From Lachnospiraceae bacterium (GTDB lineage Bacteria; Bacillota; Clostridia; Lachnospirales; Lachnospiraceae), in assembly GCA_902363555.1 (NCBI GenBank), contig CABJAM010000002.1, forward strand, positions 749,954-813,953: a stretch of 64,000 nucleotides of DNA, written 5' to 3'. The notes under the pieces were generated by a model. That model had not been told where the DNA came from, did no database searches, and saw only the letters and a program-made list of their open reading frames with translations. Of this stretch, positions 50,581 through 58,818 are shown one piece after another. The position numbers were made by a program, and so were the translations under genes. Within the stretch, counting starts at the first letter, position 1, and each line of letters opens with the position of its first letter.

Positions 50581-50655
50581 GCCGGGGAATCCGGTCCGGG
50601 GCGCCTGCGCACGGCTTTACCGTCCAAGCGCCGGACCCGGCCCAGATTCCCTGGC
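50581..50655 (-). other. Long GC-rich intercistronic stem-loop between binding-protein and permease genes
   Basis: GCCGGGGAATCCGGTCCGG (50581-50599) pairs imperfectly with CCGGACCCGG-CCCAGATTCCCTGGC (50631-50655), with an inner ACGG/CCGT stem (50611-50614 with 50620-50623). No T-run follows. It lies between the stop at 50679 and the permease ATG at 50455. It is likely to stabilise the upstream mRNA or lower downstream expression. Confidence 0.6.
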
Positions 50656-50678
50656 ACCCTGCCGCTTTTCCCGTCAGA

Positions 50679-52360
50679 TCAATGCGCTGCGTACCATTCG
50701 TTCACTTCATTCGTAATATCCGCGCCGCCAAGACTGTTCCATTTCTCAACAAAATCATCATAGTCTGAAATATCCGCTTCACCGGTAATAATCTTTGTAT
50801 AAGTCTCAAGCTGCATCGTGTTCAGTGTAGCCATCTTAGAGCTCATTGTCGGTGTGGAACCGCCGTAAAACTCATCGATGATCAGTGCGTTCTTCTGCTC
50901 ATAATCATTCAGTACACCAATCGAGCCGCCTTCGCCAAAGATCCGGTCGTAACCCCAGCCCTGATTATTCTCGGCCACCGGATTGTCCTGCCACTGTTTA
51001 ATGGAAAGATAATTCTGTTCAGCTTCCTTATTATCCTCGATCAGAGATGTGTCTCCTTTAAGCGCTGCCGTACATGCCTTCCAGATCTGGATATTTTTAT
51101 CCGGCTGTGCAATGGCCAGCTTAGCCAGCTTAAACGGCTCCTGATATTTGTCAGTTGTAACGAAATAAGAAATATCCCCATCGCCAAAAGCATCCTCCAC
51201 AAACAGATTCAGCATTTTAACAACCGCTTCCGGATGCTCATAATCCTTTCTGACCGCATAATAACCCTGTACGCCAATGGGCACCATCGGTTTACAATAG
51301 CTTCCATCCACGGTCGGCAGCGGTCCGCTGATCCAATCATAACCGTCGATCATACCGGCAGCCACTGAGGACCAAAGGTAATCCCCACCTTACCACTTGT
51401 CAGATCCTCACAGATGGCATTGCCATCCTTCACAACAAATTCCCTGTCCAGCGCACCGTCCTGATATAATCCGGCCAGTATTTCCAGTGCACTCCGTGTA
51501 GAATCAGTAACGCCGCCATAGACAAGCTTGCCGTCATCGCCCTTTACCCAGTTGATGGGATAAGCGCCCATACCGTGGAAGTATCCGGCAATGGAACCGA
51601 TCTGGCCGTTCTGGTAAAGCTCATTATATATAGCAACGCCATAGGCATCCTGGCCGCCATAATCGGCTTCTGCAAAGATTTTTGCCAGCTCCACAAGCTC
51701 GTCAATGGTCTTTGGAAATTCCTTACCGGACTTTTCAAGCCAGTCGGAGCGCACCCATAAAAGCTGAGCACTGTCGGTGGACGGATTCGTTCTGGGCAGC
51801 GCATACATAACCTGGCCATCGTAGCAGCTTCCAAGACCTGTGCCGCCGTCATAATTCATAATCTCTTTAAGCAGGTCGGATGCATACAGATCAAACACCT
51901 CGGATAAATCTGCAAGCTGGTCATTTTCATAAAGCGTTTGGAGATTCTTATCACCGACCTTAAAGGCCATAACATCCGCCAGATCTCTTGAAGTAATACT
52001 CATAGCCACCTGCTGGTCATACTGGGAAGCATCCACGATCCATTTATCCTGCACCTGAATATTGAGCTTATCCAAATAATGTCTTGACCACAGGTTGTCC
52101 TCCCAGGACTCTCCCTCATTGAACTTTACGGAATCATCCTTCTGGGCGAAAAATGACATGGTAATCGTTTCATCATATTTTCCTAAAGGATCAATATCCT
52201 CCTTTGATGCCGGAGTTTGAACTTCTCCTGTCTCAGCCTTCGCCCCATCGCCGGCCTGTGTCTGCTTTTGAGTCTCGCCATTCTTGCCGCCACCGCAGGC
52301 TGCCAGCAATGTTGTCAGCGCCAGTACTACAACCATAAGCAAATACATCTTTTTTCTCAT
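50679..52360 (-). pseudogene. Oligosaccharide-binding lipoprotein gene split by a frameshift
   Basis: The N-terminal part (52360 to about 51350, 336 aa) has a lipobox ('LLAACGGGKNG') and a typical family 1 solute-binding body ('DLADVMAFKVGDKNLQTLYE', 'DSAQLLWVRSDWLEKSGKEF'). It ends 'ITFGPQWLPV' and a stop. The rest of the same protein continues in another frame from about 51365 ('AAGMIDGYDWISGPLPTVDG') to 50679. Adding one G in the TGG at about 51362-51364 joins them as 'PQWAAGM', giving a normal protein of about 560 aa. Either a true single-base loss or a sequence error is possible. It heads the glycan operon and is needed for import, so an error is at least as likely. The RBS AGAGGAGG is good. 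Confidence 0.8.
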
Positions 52361-52406
52361 AATGTTACCTCCTCTTAACCTTTAACATGCTTTTTTTGAT
52401 AAATTA

Positions 52407-52461
52407 AGTATACGATTTTATCCAAACGATATCTATATTCATTTCTGGATATGGTATTCAT
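52407..52461 (-). promoter_or_regulatory. Glycan-operon promoter region with direct repeats
   Basis: On the minus strand ATGAATACCATATC (52461-52448) and ATGAATATAGATATC (52442-52428) form an imperfect direct repeat about 19-20 bp apart. A TATACT -10 box (52412-52407) follows, with no good -35 box. This is the usual layout of a promoter activated by an AraC-type protein. Confidence 0.5.
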
Positions 52462-52533
52462 AATTAAACAAGACAGCGTCCATGCAGTGAATACAATGCT
52501 TAAATATTTATTCTGTTTTAAATACGCAATGTA

Positions 52534-52562
52534 TTGAACATATGGCTCATTCACGTTACAAT
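52534..52562 (+). promoter_or_regulatory. Promoter of the acetyltransferase gene
   Basis: TTGAAC (52534-52539), 17-bp spacer, TACAAT (52557-52562), about 30 bp before the ATG at 52594. Confidence 0.65.
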
Positions 52563-52593
52563 AATCTTATTAACATTTATCCGGAGAAAAATT

Positions 52594-53052
52594 ATGATTA
52601 AAGAAATCACCCATCTATCAGAAAAAGTAAAAATATGCTCAGATATATTAAACAATCTTACCGAATGGTTTGGAATACCGGAAAGCACGGCTGCTTATAT
52701 TAAAGAAAGTAAAAATATGCCTTTTTTTGCCGCCTTTGTACAAAACGATCCCGCAGGATTTATTGCACTGAAGGAAACCGGCAGGGCTACGGCTGAAATA
52801 TTTGTCATGGGTGTTCTAAAGGAATATCACAGAAATGGCATTGGAAAAGAGCTTGTTTTCACAATTGAACATTACGCAAAAGAAAACGGTTATGACTTCC
52901 TTCAGGTCAAAACCGTAAAAATGGGCTGCTATAAAGAATATGACAGAACCAATTGCTTTTATCTGTCCATGGGCTTTAAAGAATTTGAATGTATCCCATC
53001 ACTTTGGGATTCCTGGAATCCCTGCCAAATATATGTAAAATACATACGGTAA
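52594..53052 (+). CDS. GNAT-family N-acetyltransferase
   Basis: The protein is about 152 aa. The acetyl-CoA binding segment is 'VMGVLKEYHRNGIGKELVFT' (variant of RxxGxG/A), and 'CFYLSMGFKEFECIP' is the usual GNAT C-terminal strand. I chose the ATG at 52594, with GGAGAA upstream, over the hydrophobic extension that begins at 52534, which overlaps the promoter. It is a single gene between the glycan operon and MscL. The acetyl acceptor is unknown. Confidence 0.88.
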   Translation: MIKEITHLSEKVKICSDILNNLTEWFGIPESTAAYIKESKNMPFFAAFVQNDPAGFIALKETGRATAEIFVMGVLKEYHRNGIGKELVFTIEHYAKENGYDFLQVKTVKMGCYKEYDRTNCFYLSMGFKEFECIPSLWDSWNPCQIYVKYIR

Positions 53053-53166
53053 GCCAGTTGACGGCTGACGGCCGGATCAACGTAAATTGTCATTTGTACA
53101 TACCATGTATTGCATATATGGCAATGATAAGTATCATAACGATTCGACCCCAGGACCGCCTGAAAC

Positions 53167-53224
53167 AAAAGAGCTATCGCTTCACAATTGTGAAAAATCA
53201 CATCGTGAGGCGGCGGCCCTTTTG
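53167..53224 (+). terminator. Possible terminator after the acetyltransferase gene
   Basis: An imperfect hairpin pairs AAAAGAGC with GCCCTTTT and CGC-TCAC with GTGA-GCG, enclosing a TTCACAATTGTGAA palindrome. A short T-run follows. It lies between convergent genes. Confidence 0.35.
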
Positions 53225-53250
53225 TTAGTTTTTATTGACACCTGTAATCC

Positions 53251-53718
53251 TTACAATTCCTCCGCCTGCACGGCCGAAACGCCCTCCAGAACAGATAAGC
53301 AGTATGGACATTTTACAGCATCCTTATGTATTTCCGATTTGCAGTAAGGACATATTTTTGTAGCCACTTCCACCGGAGCTTCCTCCTGCGTTCTTCTCAG
53401 CTTATTGATCCCCTTCACAAAAAGGAAAACGACAAAAGCCATAATGATAAAATTAATGACACCGGTAATAAAGTTCCCGTAGGCAAGTACGGATGCGCCC
53501 GCATCTCTGGCGGCCTGGAGATTAGCATATTCATTGCCATCCAGAGCAATAAACAGCTCGGAGAAATCCAGCTTCCCCGTAAAAATGCTTAATACCGGAG
53601 TAAAAATATCATCCACCACGGATTTTACCAGAGCAGTAAATGCTGAACCGATAATGATACCGACGGACATATCGATCATATTTCCCTTGACTGCAAACTC
53701 TTTAAACTCTTTGAGCAT
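53251..53718 (-). CDS. mscL: Large-conductance mechanosensitive channel MscL with C-terminal zinc ribbon
   Basis: This 155-aa protein opens with 'MLKEFKEFAVKGNMIDMSVG', the MscL signature, followed by TM1 ('GIIIGSAFTALVKSVVDDIF'), a periplasmic loop and TM2 ('VINFIIMAFVVFLFVKGIN'). It forms the pentameric emergency valve opened by membrane tension. After the usual helix a tail carries 'CPYCKSEIHKDAVKCPYC', a two-CxxC zinc ribbon found in a subset of Firmicutes MscL proteins. It is a single gene with GGGAGG before the ATG. The call is very strong. Confidence 0.97.
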   Translation of the reverse strand: MLKEFKEFAVKGNMIDMSVGIIIGSAFTALVKSVVDDIFTPVLSIFTGKLDFSELFIALDGNEYANLQAARDAGASVLAYGNFITGVINFIIMAFVVFLFVKGINKLRRTQEEAPVEVATKICPYCKSEIHKDAVKCPYCLSVLEGVSAVQAEEL

Positions 53719-53865
53719 AACATAGAACCTCCCTGAATATATAAAATTTTATACATTCAGAGTATCACACATTAGAATAAAAATAAAGTCGAAATCCGTC
53801 GAAAGAGTTCCTTCAAATAAGCCGGTGAAGTTACTGTTTACTGCCTGCCAGAGAACAGCTACACG

Positions 53866-56800
53866 TTATTCGACAACAATACGTACGGTAAATGTAAATT
53901 CATCTTCGATCTGGTATTGGTCAGCCAGCACCGGACCACAGCTATTGGAGCCGATCCCGGCCTGTTTGTAGTCCAGGCAGAGAACCGTGTGACTGCATGG
54001 ACTCAGCTCGTAATTGTGGGCGCACCGCGTCAGCTCCTCCTGGGTATACCGGGATGCATTAAAGCTGAATGGAACATCGGAAACTGCGGTGAGCTGTTTT
54101 CCGGAACTTGCCAGGGTAACATAATCGCAACCGTCATGGCTTCCGTTTTCCTGGGGCCGGAGATAGTCTTCATGCAGGGCGGATACAGGAGTGGTAAAGC
54201 AGCCATACCCGGAGGCGCGGCGCTTGTCGCAGTAGGATTCATTGGGGCCAATGCCGCAGTAGGTCACACGGTCCATCTCCATAGGCAAAAACATCCGTAT
54301 ACCAAAGCGCGGCAGCGGCGGCAGCTCACTGTTTTTACGGACAGACATAGATACATCCACGGTTCCTGAGCTATGCACGATCCACTGGACATCCATACTC
54401 AGCAGCTTCTGCATCGTATCCGCCACCAAGGAAAGGCAGCTTTCGATATAAAGCCAGCCATTGTCCTCATGCCATTTTGTACTGTAACACCGGGAGTAAC
54501 TGTGGTCATACCGGGCACGCATCCATTCCTGCTTAATATTGCGGTCATTGTCCGTGGGTGCCCGCCAGATATTATATTCCATGGGCCGCTCCAGCAGTAT
54601 GCGGTTTTGATGATTCATCACATCAAACTGCCCGGTCAGCTTATTATAGCGGTAAAAGAAGCCATCTGCATGAATTTCGATATAGCGGTCGCTCTCAGTC
54701 ACACAGAAGGCGGAGCCAGCAGCCGGTGATAGCTGCTCTGCGCAGGCCTGCGGCGACCGTTCTTCGGCGCGCTGCTGCAACTGCTCTGCGCAGGCCGGCG
54801 ATGGCCGCCCTTCGGCGTCAGAACTGCACGCATCGGCCGGCGCCATCATAAGCTGTACGGCCGTGTGGTTTCTGTTATCTGCCGTCGCAAGCGTAAGCTC
54901 GTCAAATCCGAAGCTGTGTTCATTGCCAAACAGATCATTTTCAAACAAAGCGCTTTCAACTGCCGGATAATACGTCAGTTTAAGGAAACACTTTCCACGT
55001 TCCGGAATATGTTCATTCAATCCGTTAAACGTAACAATGCCATTTTGATGCGGCGCAATATCAGGCATCTGCGCAGCGTCAATGCTTTCTGTATAAATAA
55101 CCTTGCCGTCACAGGTGATCTCACAGTTCAACTGCAGATACCCCTTCAGACTGATGAAATCCATATAATTGTGCAGCGTCACCTGCCCGTTTTTCTGATC
55201 AAAGTCCACGACCCGTGCAGGACGGTATACGTTTTTAAATTCCAAAAGGCCTGTGTGCGGTGTCCGGTCGGGATAAACGAGTCCGTCCATGCAGAAATTT
55301 CCATCGTGGGGGAACTCGCCGTGGTCGCCGCCGTACCAGAACATATCACGGCCATCCGCGGTCTTGCCCTTATAAATGGCATGATCGCACCATTCCCAAA
55401 CGAAACCGCCGCAAAATCCATCATACTTCTGGATAGAAGTAAAATAATCCTCCAAATCGCCAGGGCCGTTGCCCATAGCATGGGAATATTCACACATAAC
55501 ATAGGGCTTATCCGGCCCCTTTGCAAAATATTCATCGATATTTGTTAAGGACGGATACATCCTGCTATAAATGTCAATATCCGAATAATCGTATTTGCGG
55601 TCCGAGTCGGTATAAATGGCGCTTTCATAGTGGGTCAGCCGGGTCTTATCAAAATCCTTTGTCCACTTTAGTGCGGCCTCAAAAGTGCAGCCGTAGGCAC
55701 ATTCATTGCCCATGGACCAGATAACAACCGACGGACGGTTTTTATCGCGGCACACCATCCGGCGTGTTCGGTCCACTGTCGCCTCCGTCCAGGCCGGATT
55801 ATTGGCAATAGCCCGGTTCCAACGGCGGAACCAGTTCTCAGGTGTTGCCTCCTTCATATAAACATAGGCGGTTCCGTGGCTCTCATTGTCCGCTTCATCG
55901 ATGATGAAAAAACCAAGCTCATCGTAGAGATGATAGTACTGAGGGCTGTTCGGGTAGTGACTTGTGCGGATAGCATTCACATTGTGCCGCTTCATAAGGA
56001 GCAGATCCTTTTTTATCTGTTCCGGGGCAATAGTAAATCCGGTAAATGGATCGCTGTCGTGACGGTTGACACCATGGAATTTGACTGGCTGGCCATTCAC
56101 AAGGACTACGCCGTCGCTCACTGTGATCTCACGGATGCCCAATCGGTCAGTGATCACCTCCGAACCACATTCATAAGTAATCGTATAAAGATACGGCGCC
56201 TCCGGATTCCAAAGTGTGGGTGACGAAAGCTCAAGGCGCACATGGCCTTCCCCCTCCGCCTGTGCGGCCACGTGGCCGTCGGCGTCAAATATGGTTACAG
56301 CGACCGGCCGCGTCTCGTCAATATAAGTAAAATCAATATCCACAAGGGCGTTCCTGTCCTTAATTTCCGTGGTCAGAAAGTAATCAAATACCCCCTGTTC
56401 CGGCCGTTTAAGCAAGTATACATCCCGGAAAATACCGCTCATACGGAATTTATCCTGATCCTCCATGTAACTGCCGTCACACCATTTGAGCACGAGGACG
56501 GCCAGACGATTTTCACCGTCACGCAGGCAGTCAGTCACATCAAACTCACTGGTCGTATGGGAAACCTGGCTGTACCCTACATAGCGTCCATTAATCCATA
56601 CATAAAAGCAGGAATCCACACCCTCGAAATTCAGGTAGGCGCGGGGCGCCGGGGCATCCTTTTCATAGTTAAATGTATGCACATAAGTGCCGCATGGATT
56701 TTCGGCAGGCACGTAAGGCGGGTCCATAGGAAATGGATAGCGGGTATTTGTGTACTGCTGGTGGTCATAGCCGTACATCTGCCAGCATCCCGGAACGGGA

Positions 56801-57036
56801 ATCGTATCCATGGCGGACGTATCATAATTTTCCCGGAAAAATTCATCCGTCACATCATAAATGCTGTTATAGTAGCTAAAATGCCATGAGCCGCTAAGAA
56901 GCTGAAAGCGGTCGGACTGCTCCCGGCTGTGGATGACCCGGTCGTCTTTTAACGAAGCGGGGATATAGTAAGCACGGTCCGACATAGTGTTCTCGTGCAA
57001 TATATCAAGATTTTCATAATGCTTTGGTACGATCAT
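53866..57036 (-). CDS. lacZ: Beta-galactosidase, GH2 (LacZ type)
   Basis: This 1056-aa protein has the five-domain LacZ layout. The sugar-binding domain has 'LNFEGVDSCFYVWINGRYVG', the barrel has 'GVNRHDSDPFTGFTIAPEQI', acid/base Glu in 'VVIWSMGNECAYG' and nucleophile Glu in 'PYVMCEYSHAMGNGPG'. The C-terminal beta-galactosidase small-chain domain includes 'RAPTDNDRNIKQEW' and 'FGIRMFLP'. A Ser/Ala/Cys/Gln-rich stretch around residues 735-775 contains two in-frame 16-aa repeats (see 54733-54828). It has no signal peptide. AGGAGGAG precedes the ATG; an AAACGTTT palindrome just upstream of it could bind a LacI-type repressor. It is divergent from the lipoprotein/AraC pair. Confidence 0.95.
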   Translation of the reverse strand: MIVPKHYENLDILHENTMSDRAYYIPASLKDDRVIHSREQSDRFQLLSGSWHFSYYNSIYDVTDEFFRENYDTSAMDTIPVPGCWQMYGYDHQQYTNTRYPFPMDPPYVPAENPCGTYVHTFNYEKDAPAPRAYLNFEGVDSCFYVWINGRYVGYSQVSHTTSEFDVTDCLRDGENRLAVLVLKWCDGSYMEDQDKFRMSGIFRDVYLLKRPEQGVFDYFLTTEIKDRNALVDIDFTYIDETRPVAVTIFDADGHVAAQAEGEGHVRLELSSPTLWNPEAPYLYTITYECGSEVITDRLGIREITVSDGVVLVNGQPVKFHGVNRHDSDPFTGFTIAPEQIKKDLLLMKRHNVNAIRTSHYPNSPQYYHLYDELGFFIIDEADNESHGTAYVYMKEATPENWFRRWNRAIANNPAWTEATVDRTRRMVCRDKNRPSVVIWSMGNECAYGCTFEAALKWTKDFDKTRLTHYESAIYTDSDRKYDYSDIDIYSRMYPSLTNIDEYFAKGPDKPYVMCEYSHAMGNGPGDLEDYFTSIQKYDGFCGGFVWEWCDHAIYKGKTADGRDMFWYGGDHGEFPHDGNFCMDGLVYPDRTPHTGLLEFKNVYRPARVVDFDQKNGQVTLHNYMDFISLKGYLQLNCEITCDGKVIYTESIDAAQMPDIAPHQNGIVTFNGLNEHIPERGKCFLKLTYYPAVESALFENDLFGNEHSFGFDELTLATADNRNHTAVQLMMAPADACSSDAEGRPSPACAEQLQQRAEERSPQACAEQLSPAAGSAFCVTESDRYIEIHADGFFYRYNKLTGQFDVMNHQNRILLERPMEYNIWRAPTDNDRNIKQEWMRARYDHSYSRCYSTKWHEDNGWLYIESCLSLVADTMQKLLSMDVQWIVHSSGTVDVSMSVRKNSELPPLPRFGIRMFLPMEMDRVTYCGIGPNESYCDKRRASGYGCFTTPVSALHEDYLRPQENGSHDGCDYVTLASSGKQLTAVSDVPFSFNASRYTQEELTRCAHNYELSPCSHTVLCLDYKQAGIGSNSCGPVLADQYQIEDEFTFTVRIVVE
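54733..54828 (-). repeat. Two in-frame 48-nt tandem repeats inside the LacZ gene
   Basis: CTGCTCTGCGCAGGCC occurs at 54733-54748 and 54781-54796, with a 48-nt period (16 codons). The encoded units are 'CSSDAEGRPSPACAEQ' and 'LQQRAEERSPQACAEQ'. The segment is GC-rich compared with flanking coding sequence and falls in a linker between conserved domains. Confidence 0.75.
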
Positions 57037-57051
57037 AAAATACTCCTCCTC

Positions 57052-57059
57052 AAACGTTT
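57052..57059 (-). promoter_or_regulatory. Possible LacI/CcpA-type operator before LacZ
   Basis: The perfect 8-bp palindrome AAACGTTT lies directly upstream of the LacZ RBS and downstream of a TATAAT box on the minus strand (near 57085-57090). It matches only the centre of the cre consensus, so the assignment is weak. Confidence 0.3.
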
Positions 57060-57146
57060 TCTTTTATCCATTATACGATAATCGGGGGGAGAAATGCCAT
57101 AGCAGAGATTGGACAATATATGCACAAAATGAGAGTGAAGTAATGT

Positions 57147-57175
57147 TTGACATATATTGAAATGCAGAATAAAAT
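57147..57175 (+). promoter_or_regulatory. Promoter of the lipoprotein/AraC operon
   Basis: TTGACA (57147-57152, perfect), 17-bp spacer, TAAAAT (57170-57175), about 48 bp before the ATG at 57223. Confidence 0.7.
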
Positions 57176-57222
57176 AATAAAAGGATATTATATATCATGT
57201 TTATGTGAAGGAGGCAATCGAG

Positions 57223-57885
57223 ATGAGATATATTAAAAGAATCGCAGGCTATTTACTGCTTACCGCCATACTGTCTATTTCCATGGGAACGGTCACCGGC
57301 TGTCAAAAATCCAGCCCCAAAACAGGGGATGCCATTGTCACATTTCAATTAACCCCTTCATCGGACGGCGTAGATGCATTTATGGACCTTTTGGGAGCGT
57401 ACGATTCCGGATACACATCGGATACATGTTTTAATGTAACGCCGGAGGATATTCAAAAGAAATATGGTTTTAATATTTTTAAGTTTGATTCATCCTGCAA
57501 CAGTTTTTTGCTGTATGAAAATCAAGTATATCCCCTTGGTATTGGTTTTGGTGGATTAGGCGCAACGTCCTTCGCCGTTGCCGATCTCAATGGCGACGGC
57601 TCTGTTGAATTATATTTTACATATTCGTGGGGTTCTGGCCTCCACCGCTCTCAGGCAGGATACTTTGATACAGCCAGCAACGAGATGACCGATCTGGATT
57701 TTATAAATTATGACAAAGATTCCGTTTTAGCCGTGGACAATGGACAAACGCTGTGCCTGTACGATGGGGAATGTGATGTGGCGTCCTTTGTCGATATTAA
57801 AATTTCGGCTGGCGATAAAATAGCGTCAATTTTATGTGAATCTGGAAAAATAACGGCTGCCAAAACAGCCGGGCAGGCAGATTGA
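57223..57885 (+). CDS. Small lipoprotein with a DxDxDG-like calcium motif, function unknown
   Basis: The protein is about 220 aa. It has a signal peptide with lipobox ('GTVTGCQKSS') and a short mature domain. 'FAVADLNGDGSVELYFTYSW' is an EF-hand/VCBS-like calcium-binding loop, and the surrounding beta-rich sequence resembles one blade of an FG-GAP protein. I do not recognise the family. I chose the ATG at 57223 because AAGGAGG lies eight bases upstream. It is 13 bases ahead of an AraC regulator gene and shares its promoter. It may be a surface ligand-sensing partner, but that is inference. Confidence 0.7.
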   Translation: MRYIKRIAGYLLLTAILSISMGTVTGCQKSSPKTGDAIVTFQLTPSSDGVDAFMDLLGAYDSGYTSDTCFNVTPEDIQKKYGFNIFKFDSSCNSFLLYENQVYPLGIGFGGLGATSFAVADLNGDGSVELYFTYSWGSGLHRSQAGYFDTASNEMTDLDFINYDKDSVLAVDNGQTLCLYDGECDVASFVDIKISAGDKIASILCESGKITAAKTAGQAD

Positions 57886-57898
57886 GGTTGAATAAGAT

Positions 57899-58777
57899 AT
57901 GTACACAAATACCGGTTATCTAAACCATAAGGACACAGACCAGGAGATCATCGATGAACCGCTGGTTATTGAAAGCTGCGGTGTTTATCGGCTCATCAGA
58001 CGACCAAGTATGGTAACGACCCGGCCGATGGGCAGGAAGGATTATCAGCTCATCTATATATTTACAGGAAAAGTGGAGTTTATATTGAACGGGCAGGTAC
58101 AGGTACTGACCGCCGGAAATATGGTTTTATACCATCCGCATGAACCGCAGAATTACATTTACAGACTGGAGGACAGCCCGGAAGTCTACTGGATACATTT
58201 CACCGGATACGACGCCGAACGATTGCTGAATGAAGCGGGCTTTAAAGATCAAAACACAGTTTATGTGGGCGGCTCCGCCTATTATGGACAGACGTTCCTT
58301 CAAATCATCCGTGAGCTCCAGGTACAGAGAAATTGTTTTGACGAGCTCATCGCCGTGGCATTCCGGCATATGCTGCTGACCTTAAAAAGACAGCTTTGGG
58401 AGCAGCAAAATCACCAGGAACGTATCACCAAAGAGGTAGAAAGCGCTATCCATTACTTCCATGAAAATTATGCAAAACCTATAAATATCGAGGAATATGC
58501 AAAAAGCCAGCATATGAGTATAAGCTGGTTCATTCGCAGCTTCCGGCAGTATACCGGCGTGCCGCCCCGCCAGTATATTATCATGGTCCGCATCGCCAAG
58601 GCCAGAGAACTGCTGGACGGCAGCGACTGCAATATTAATGAGATCAGTGCGATGGTCGGATATGACAATGCACTCTATTTCAGCCGGATATTTAAAAAGC
58701 AGGAAGGAATTTCCCCACTGATGTATAAGAAGCAAAATCGAGGAACAGCCGGACGCTTACCAAAAGAAACACTTTAA
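57899..58777 (+). CDS. AraC-family transcriptional regulator with cupin sensor domain
   Basis: This 292-aa protein has an N-terminal AraC cupin ('GRKDYQLIYIFTGKVEFILN', 'NMVLYHPHEPQNYIY') that binds a small ligand. The C-terminal HTH pair is 'IEEYAKSQHMSISWFIRSFR' and 'NEISAMVGYDNALYFSRIFK', ending 'GISPLMYKKQNRG'. It follows the lipoprotein gene and sits divergently beyond LacZ, so regulating LacZ is plausible; the direct repeats before the glycan operon at 52428-52461 are another possible target. It is convergent with the response regulator at 58819. Confidence 0.93.
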   Translation: MYTNTGYLNHKDTDQEIIDEPLVIESCGVYRLIRRPSMVTTRPMGRKDYQLIYIFTGKVEFILNGQVQVLTAGNMVLYHPHEPQNYIYRLEDSPEVYWIHFTGYDAERLLNEAGFKDQNTVYVGGSAYYGQTFLQIIRELQVQRNCFDELIAVAFRHMLLTLKRQLWEQQNHQERITKEVESAIHYFHENYAKPINIEEYAKSQHMSISWFIRSFRQYTGVPPRQYIIMVRIAKARELLDGSDCNINEISAMVGYDNALYFSRIFKKQEGISPLMYKKQNRGTAGRLPKETL

Positions 58778-58818
58778 CCGTCTGAAAATGACCATCACCG
58801 TTCGAGCGTGTTTGAAAA

